From Phyllobacteriaceae bacterium (GTDB lineage Bacteria; Pseudomonadota; Alphaproteobacteria; Rhizobiales; Devosiaceae), in contig JAAZLP010000131.1 of assembly GCA_012799265.1 (NCBI GenBank), positions 1-8,914 of the forward strand: a DNA stretch of 8,914 nt, given 5' to 3'. Shown here piece by piece: positions 6,314 to 8,914 of the stretch; within the stretch, counting starts at the first letter, position 1, and every line of letters begins with the position of its first letter. Under the pieces are notes generated by a model that saw only the letters and a program-made list of their open reading frames with translations, ran no database searches and was not told the DNA's origin. A program made the translations under genes and the position numbers.

Positions 6314-6586
6314 ATGGCCTTGAGCATCAAGACCGAGGAAGCGGACCGGCTGGCGCGGGAATTGTCCCGCCTGACCGGCGAGACCATGACGGACGCCATC
6401 ACCCAGGCCATGCGCGAGCGGCTGGAACGGCTGCGCGCCGAGCAGGAGGCGCAGCACGACTACATTTCCCGCATGAAGGCTTTCGTACGCGAGCGCGCCG
6501 GACGCTATGACCATCGCCCCGTCACGAAACAGGAATGGGATGAAGCAGTCGGCGACACGCCCGAAGAACTTGGCTTCTCCCGATGA
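6314..6586 (+). CDS. vapB: VapB-type antitoxin (Rv0623-like transcription factor family)
   Basis: A 90-residue protein. Its N-terminal half, M-A-L-S-I-K-T-E-E-A-D-R-L-A-R-E-L followed by T-G-E-T-M-T-D-A-I (residues 1-29), is typical of the short DNA-binding VapB antitoxins of the Rv0623-like (PSK) family. Residues 30-46 continue as a charged helix. The C-terminal segment, with W-D-E-A and P-E-E-L-G-F, should wrap the toxin and block its active site. The ATG follows AAGGAG at six bases. The gene overlaps vapC by four bases (ATGA), the usual translational coupling that keeps antitoxin in excess. It probably represses its own promoter through the palindrome just upstream. Within the mobile element it would give post-segregational stability. 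Confidence 0.9.
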   Translation: MALSIKTEEADRLARELSRLTGETMTDAITQAMRERLERLRAEQEAQHDYISRMKAFVRERAGRYDHRPVTKQEWDEAVGDTPEELGFSR

Positions 6587-6996
6587 TGGTTGTCGATGCG
6601 TCCGCTATCATTGCGATCATGTTCGAGGAGCCGGAAGCGCCGGACTGCATGGCCGCTCTCCAGGCAGGCGATTCACGTCTCATATCGGCGGTGAATTATG
6701 TCGAGGCGGGCACCGTCATGGCGGGCCGGATCAGGGATGGGGATCGGCGCGAAGCGATTGCCGATTTGGACGCGTTTCTGGCCGATTTCCGCATATCCAT
6801 TGCATCCATAGACGACAATCTTGCCCGTGCCGCCATGAGGGCGCGTCTGGATTACGGCAAGGGATTTGGCACACGCGGCGGCCTGAACTTCGGCGACTGT
6901 TTCGCCTATGCCCTCGCCAAACGACATTCGGCCCCGCTTCTGTATGTCGGCGACGATTTCGCGCTGACCGACGTTCAATCCGCATTGTCACGATAG
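6583..6996 (+). CDS. vapC: VapC-type PIN-domain ribonuclease toxin
   Basis: A 137-residue PIN-domain protein. The acidic metal-binding residues expected for VapC are all present: Asp5 in M-V-V-D-A-S-A, Glu41 in N-Y-V-E-A-G, Asp105 in N-F-G-D-C-F-A-Y-A-L-A, and Asp124/Asp125 in Y-V-G-D-D-F. VapC toxins are Mg-dependent endoribonucleases that usually cut tRNA or rRNA; the target here cannot be told from sequence. The toxin appears intact. The start is the ATG overlapping the vapB stop; a second ATG directly follows and would remove only one residue. The recombinase gene begins 69 bases after the stop on the same strand with no obvious terminator between, so the two may share a transcript. Confidence 0.92.
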   Translation: MMVVDASAIIAIMFEEPEAPDCMAALQAGDSRLISAVNYVEAGTVMAGRIRDGDRREAIADLDAFLADFRISIASIDDNLARAAMRARLDYGKGFGTRGGLNFGDCFAYALAKRHSAPLLYVGDDFALTDVQSALSR

Positions 6997-7013
6997 CTGC
7001 GGAGAGTTCGAGA

Positions 7014-7061
7014 ATGGCCAAGAAATGGCGAGGCCAGGAACGAACGAGAGAAAAGGAATAG
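7014..7061 (+). CDS. Possible 15-residue basic peptide between vapC and the recombinase
   Basis: An ATG nine bases after GGAG (7001-7004) opens a frame for M-A-K-K-W-R-G-Q-E-R-T-R-E-K-E, ending in TAG four bases before the recombinase ATG. Its 3' end contains the recombinase ribosome site (AAGGAA, 7053-7058), so translating it could affect recombinase initiation. It is too short for composition to be informative, and it may be chance. Confidence 0.25.
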   Translation: MAKKWRGQERTREKE

Positions 7062-7065
7062 GACC

Positions 7066-8736
7066 ATGACCCGCGTTGCCCTTTACGCCCGCTATTCCTC
7101 CGACAATCAGCGTGACGCTTCCATCGAGGACCAGTTGCGTCAATGCCGCGAGCGCGCCGCCCGCGAGGGCTGGACCGTGGTGGAGAGCTATTCCGACCGC
7201 TCTATCTCAGGCGCTTCCCTCATCCGCTCCGGCATTCAGTCCTTGCTTGCCGACGCGCAGGCGGGCCGCTTCGACATGGTGCTGTCCGAGGCCCTGGACC
7301 GGATCAGCCGCGATCAGGAGGATGTGGCGGGTGTCTTCAAGCGTCTGCGTTTCGCAGACGTGGCGATATTCACCCTGTCCGAAGGCGAGATCAACGAGCT
7401 TCATGTCGGCTTGAAAGGCACCATGAACGCCCTGTTCCTGAAAGACCTTGCCATCAAGACCCGTCGCGGCATCCGGGGCCGCGTGGAAGCCGGCAAGATT
7501 GGCGGCGGCAATGCTTTTGGTTATCGTGTGGTCCACCAACTCGATGCGCGGGGAGAACCCATCCGGGGCGAGCGCGAGATCATCGAGGAACAGGCCGAGG
7601 TAGTGCGCCGCATCTTTCGTGAATATGTCGCCGGCAAGGGACCGCAGCGCATCGCCGCAGACCTGAACCGTGACGGCTTCCCCAGCCCGACCGGCAAGCG
7701 CTGGAATGACAGCACGATCCGGGGAAATCGCACTATCAGCTCCGGCATCCTCAATTGCGAGCTTTACATCGGCATCATTCGCTGGAACCGGCAGCGCAAG
7801 GTGAAGAACCCAGACACCGGCCACTTTGCCTATCGGCTCAACCCGGAAAGCGAATGGATACGCGCGGAGGCTCCCGAGCTTCGTATCGTGCCACAGGAGC
7901 TATGGGATGCTGCCAAGGCGCGGCAGGATGAATTGAGCACGCTCTACCATGCCGAGGCATCGCGGGAGGGGGTGAAGCGCGGCCTTGCCAGGAATGGCAA
8001 GCTCAACGCCACCCACCGGCCGCGCAACCTGCTCTCCGGCCTCATGATCTGTGGTTGCTGCGGCGGCTCCTATGCCAAGCGCGGGCAAGACCGCTATGCC
8101 TGCACCAATCATGTCCTGGGCAATGGCTGCGACAATGCCCGCACGGTAGGCCGCAAGGCCCTGGAGACCCGAGTGCTCACCGGGCTGCGCGATCACATGA
8201 TGACGCCGGATATGGCGGCGGAAGCCATGCGCGCTTATGCGCAGGAAACCAACCGCCTCAACCGCGAGCGCCGCGCCACCGCCGAAGCCAGCCGCAAGGA
8301 ACTGGCGGAGACAACGAAAGCCATTGCCGAGATCGTGCGCGTCATCGAGCAAGGTGGCTGGCACCGTGCCTTGTCCGACCGGCTCACCGAGTTGGAGACG
8401 AAACAGGACAGCCTCACCGCCCGCCTGTCCGACGTTCCGCAGGACGCCCTCGACATTCATCCCGGCATTGCCGAAACCTTCCGGCGTCGGATCGAGCGAT
8501 TGACCGAGGCGCTCGACCATCCCGAGGATGCGGGGGAGGCCGCAGAGGCCATCCGGGAGATCATTGACCGTATCGTCATCACCCCCGGCCCGACGCGCAA
8601 GGATACTTCCATCACCTTGCAAGGCGAGTTGGGCACCATCCTCGACTGGATCGACCGAACCGGGAAACCGGGCTACAGGCCTGCGCCTGACACCGCTGCA
8701 TCGCGTTTGTCGGTCTCGGTCAAAACTCGGGCTTGA
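7066..8736 (+). CDS. Large serine recombinase (site-specific integrase)
   Basis: A 556-residue large serine recombinase, likely the integrase/excisionase enzyme of the element. The resolvase-type catalytic domain covers residues about 1-140, with Y7-A-R9-Y-S11 giving the nucleophile Ser11 and its arginine, Y-S-D-R-S-I-S-G (42-49), and D-R-I-S-R-D (78-83). The Recombinase domain follows at about 147-290, containing F-G-Y-R, I-A-A-D-L-N-R-D-G and W-N-D-S-T-I. A zinc ribbon has Cys329, Cys332, Cys346 and Cys355, and a charged coiled-coil stretch lies at about 390-455. All expected parts are present, so it is probably active. The ATG follows AAGGAA at seven bases. The R-P-G motif common after S-G is R54-S-G here. 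The stop codon lies inside the left arm of the 16-bp inverted repeat at 8729, so the gene runs right up to a structured element end or terminator. Confidence 0.95.
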   Translation: MTRVALYARYSSDNQRDASIEDQLRQCRERAAREGWTVVESYSDRSISGASLIRSGIQSLLADAQAGRFDMVLSEALDRISRDQEDVAGVFKRLRFADVAIFTLSEGEINELHVGLKGTMNALFLKDLAIKTRRGIRGRVEAGKIGGGNAFGYRVVHQLDARGEPIRGEREIIEEQAEVVRRIFREYVAGKGPQRIAADLNRDGFPSPTGKRWNDSTIRGNRTISSGILNCELYIGIIRWNRQRKVKNPDTGHFAYRLNPESEWIRAEAPELRIVPQELWDAAKARQDELSTLYHAEASREGVKRGLARNGKLNATHRPRNLLSGLMICGCCGGSYAKRGQDRYACTNHVLGNGCDNARTVGRKALETRVLTGLRDHMMTPDMAAEAMRAYAQETNRLNRERRATAEASRKELAETTKAIAEIVRVIEQGGWHRALSDRLTELETKQDSLTARLSDVPQDALDIHPGIAETFRRRIERLTEALDHPEDAGEAAEAIREIIDRIVITPGPTRKDTSITLQGELGTILDWIDRTGKPGYRPAPDTAASRLSVSVKTRA

Positions 8737-8795
8737 CCCGAGGGGACTATACTTTTTCGGAAGTTCGGAAAGTGCAGAGCCCTCGGGTCAAGCCC
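8729..8795. repeat. Perfect 16-bp inverted repeat with nested stem, at recombinase stop
   Basis: GGGCTTGACCCGAGGG (8729-8744) and CCCTCGGGTCAAGCCC (8780-8795) are perfect reverse complements around 35 bases. Inside, ACTTT (8751-8755) pairs with AAAGT (8769-8773), leaving six unpaired bases on each side (8745-8750 and 8774-8779). The tip carries TTCGGAA twice, one base apart (8756-8762 and 8764-8770, the second overlapping the inner stem). The recombinase stop (8734-8736) lies in the left arm. It may be a two-way terminator between converging genes, since a minus-strand frame follows, or a recombination or insertion-sequence end. No strong T-run flanks it. Confidence 0.8.
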
Positions 8796-8808
8796 ACTGG
8801 TGTCCGGT

Positions 8809-8914
8809 TTAGCTTTTCTCGAGGTTCAGGGCGAACTGTCGTGGGTCTGATTTTGGCCTTGGCGGTGGAGTTTTGAGGGCGTTGATTGGCCTTTTGTGCA
8901 TGAGGTTGAGACGC
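8809..8914 (-). CDS. C-terminal end of an unidentified gene, cut by window edge
   Basis: A minus-strand frame enters at the right edge and ends in TAA at 8811-8809 after 34 residues (R-L-N-L-M-H-K-R-P-I-N-A-L-K ... Q-F-A-L-N-L-E-K-S). Many codons end in G or C, in keeping with a real gene in this genome, and the residue pattern is protein-like. No family can be named from so little. A transposase of a neighbouring insertion sequence is one possibility, given the position at the element's edge. It would converge on the recombinase across the 16-bp inverted repeat. Confidence 0.3.
   Translation of the reverse strand, partial: RLNLMHKRPINALKTPPPRPKSDPRQFALNLEKS

Noticed and set aside
1..8914. 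CRISPR arrays, tRNA or rRNA genes
   Set aside because: No regularly spaced repeats, cloverleaf or ribosomal RNA sequence was recognised on either strand.

Overview
The window looks like an alphaproteobacterial chromosome, most likely Sphingomonadales or a close relative. This is inferred from the GC-rich codon use and from a relaxase and AlpA/recombinase set that resemble proteins common in sphingomonads. It carries an accessory mobilizable element placed next to two ordinary chromosomal-looking genes.

Layout. Positions 1-599 (minus) hold the N-terminal part of a secreted von Willebrand factor A (VWA) protein, cut by the window edge. Positions 729-1223 (minus) hold a four-helix DUF805 membrane protein. 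From about 1509 the content becomes mobile. traD (1509-1775) and traC (1777-2103) are a tight minus-strand pair. They diverge from a full-length Ti-type relaxase/helicase gene traA (2285-5260, plus). The traC-traA intergenic gap contains a recognisable MobQ/Ti-type origin of transfer at 2228-2255: a nick-core sequence like that of RSF1010, next to a short inverted repeat. Positions 5261-5753 are non-coding as far as can be seen and contain a 19-bp-arm stem-loop.

The right half is a plus-strand group: an AlpA-family excisionase/regulator (5754-5996), an overlapping small conserved-looking protein (5983-6234), a VapBC-type toxin-antitoxin pair (6314-6996) behind its own promoter and operator, a possible 15-residue ORF (7014-7061), and a large serine recombinase (7066-8736). 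The recombinase stop codon lies inside a perfect 16-bp inverted repeat (8729-8795). Past it, a minus-strand reading frame runs off the right edge; it may be the end of another gene, possibly a transposase.

How it may work together (inference). The serine recombinase would integrate and excise the element, with AlpA as a control or directionality factor. VapBC would stabilise it. TraA, with TraC and TraD as accessory proteins, would nick oriT and send a single strand into a conjugation channel. No coupling protein (TraG) and no type IV secretion genes are visible, so within this window the element looks mobilizable rather than self-transmissible. Its exact ends are not resolved.
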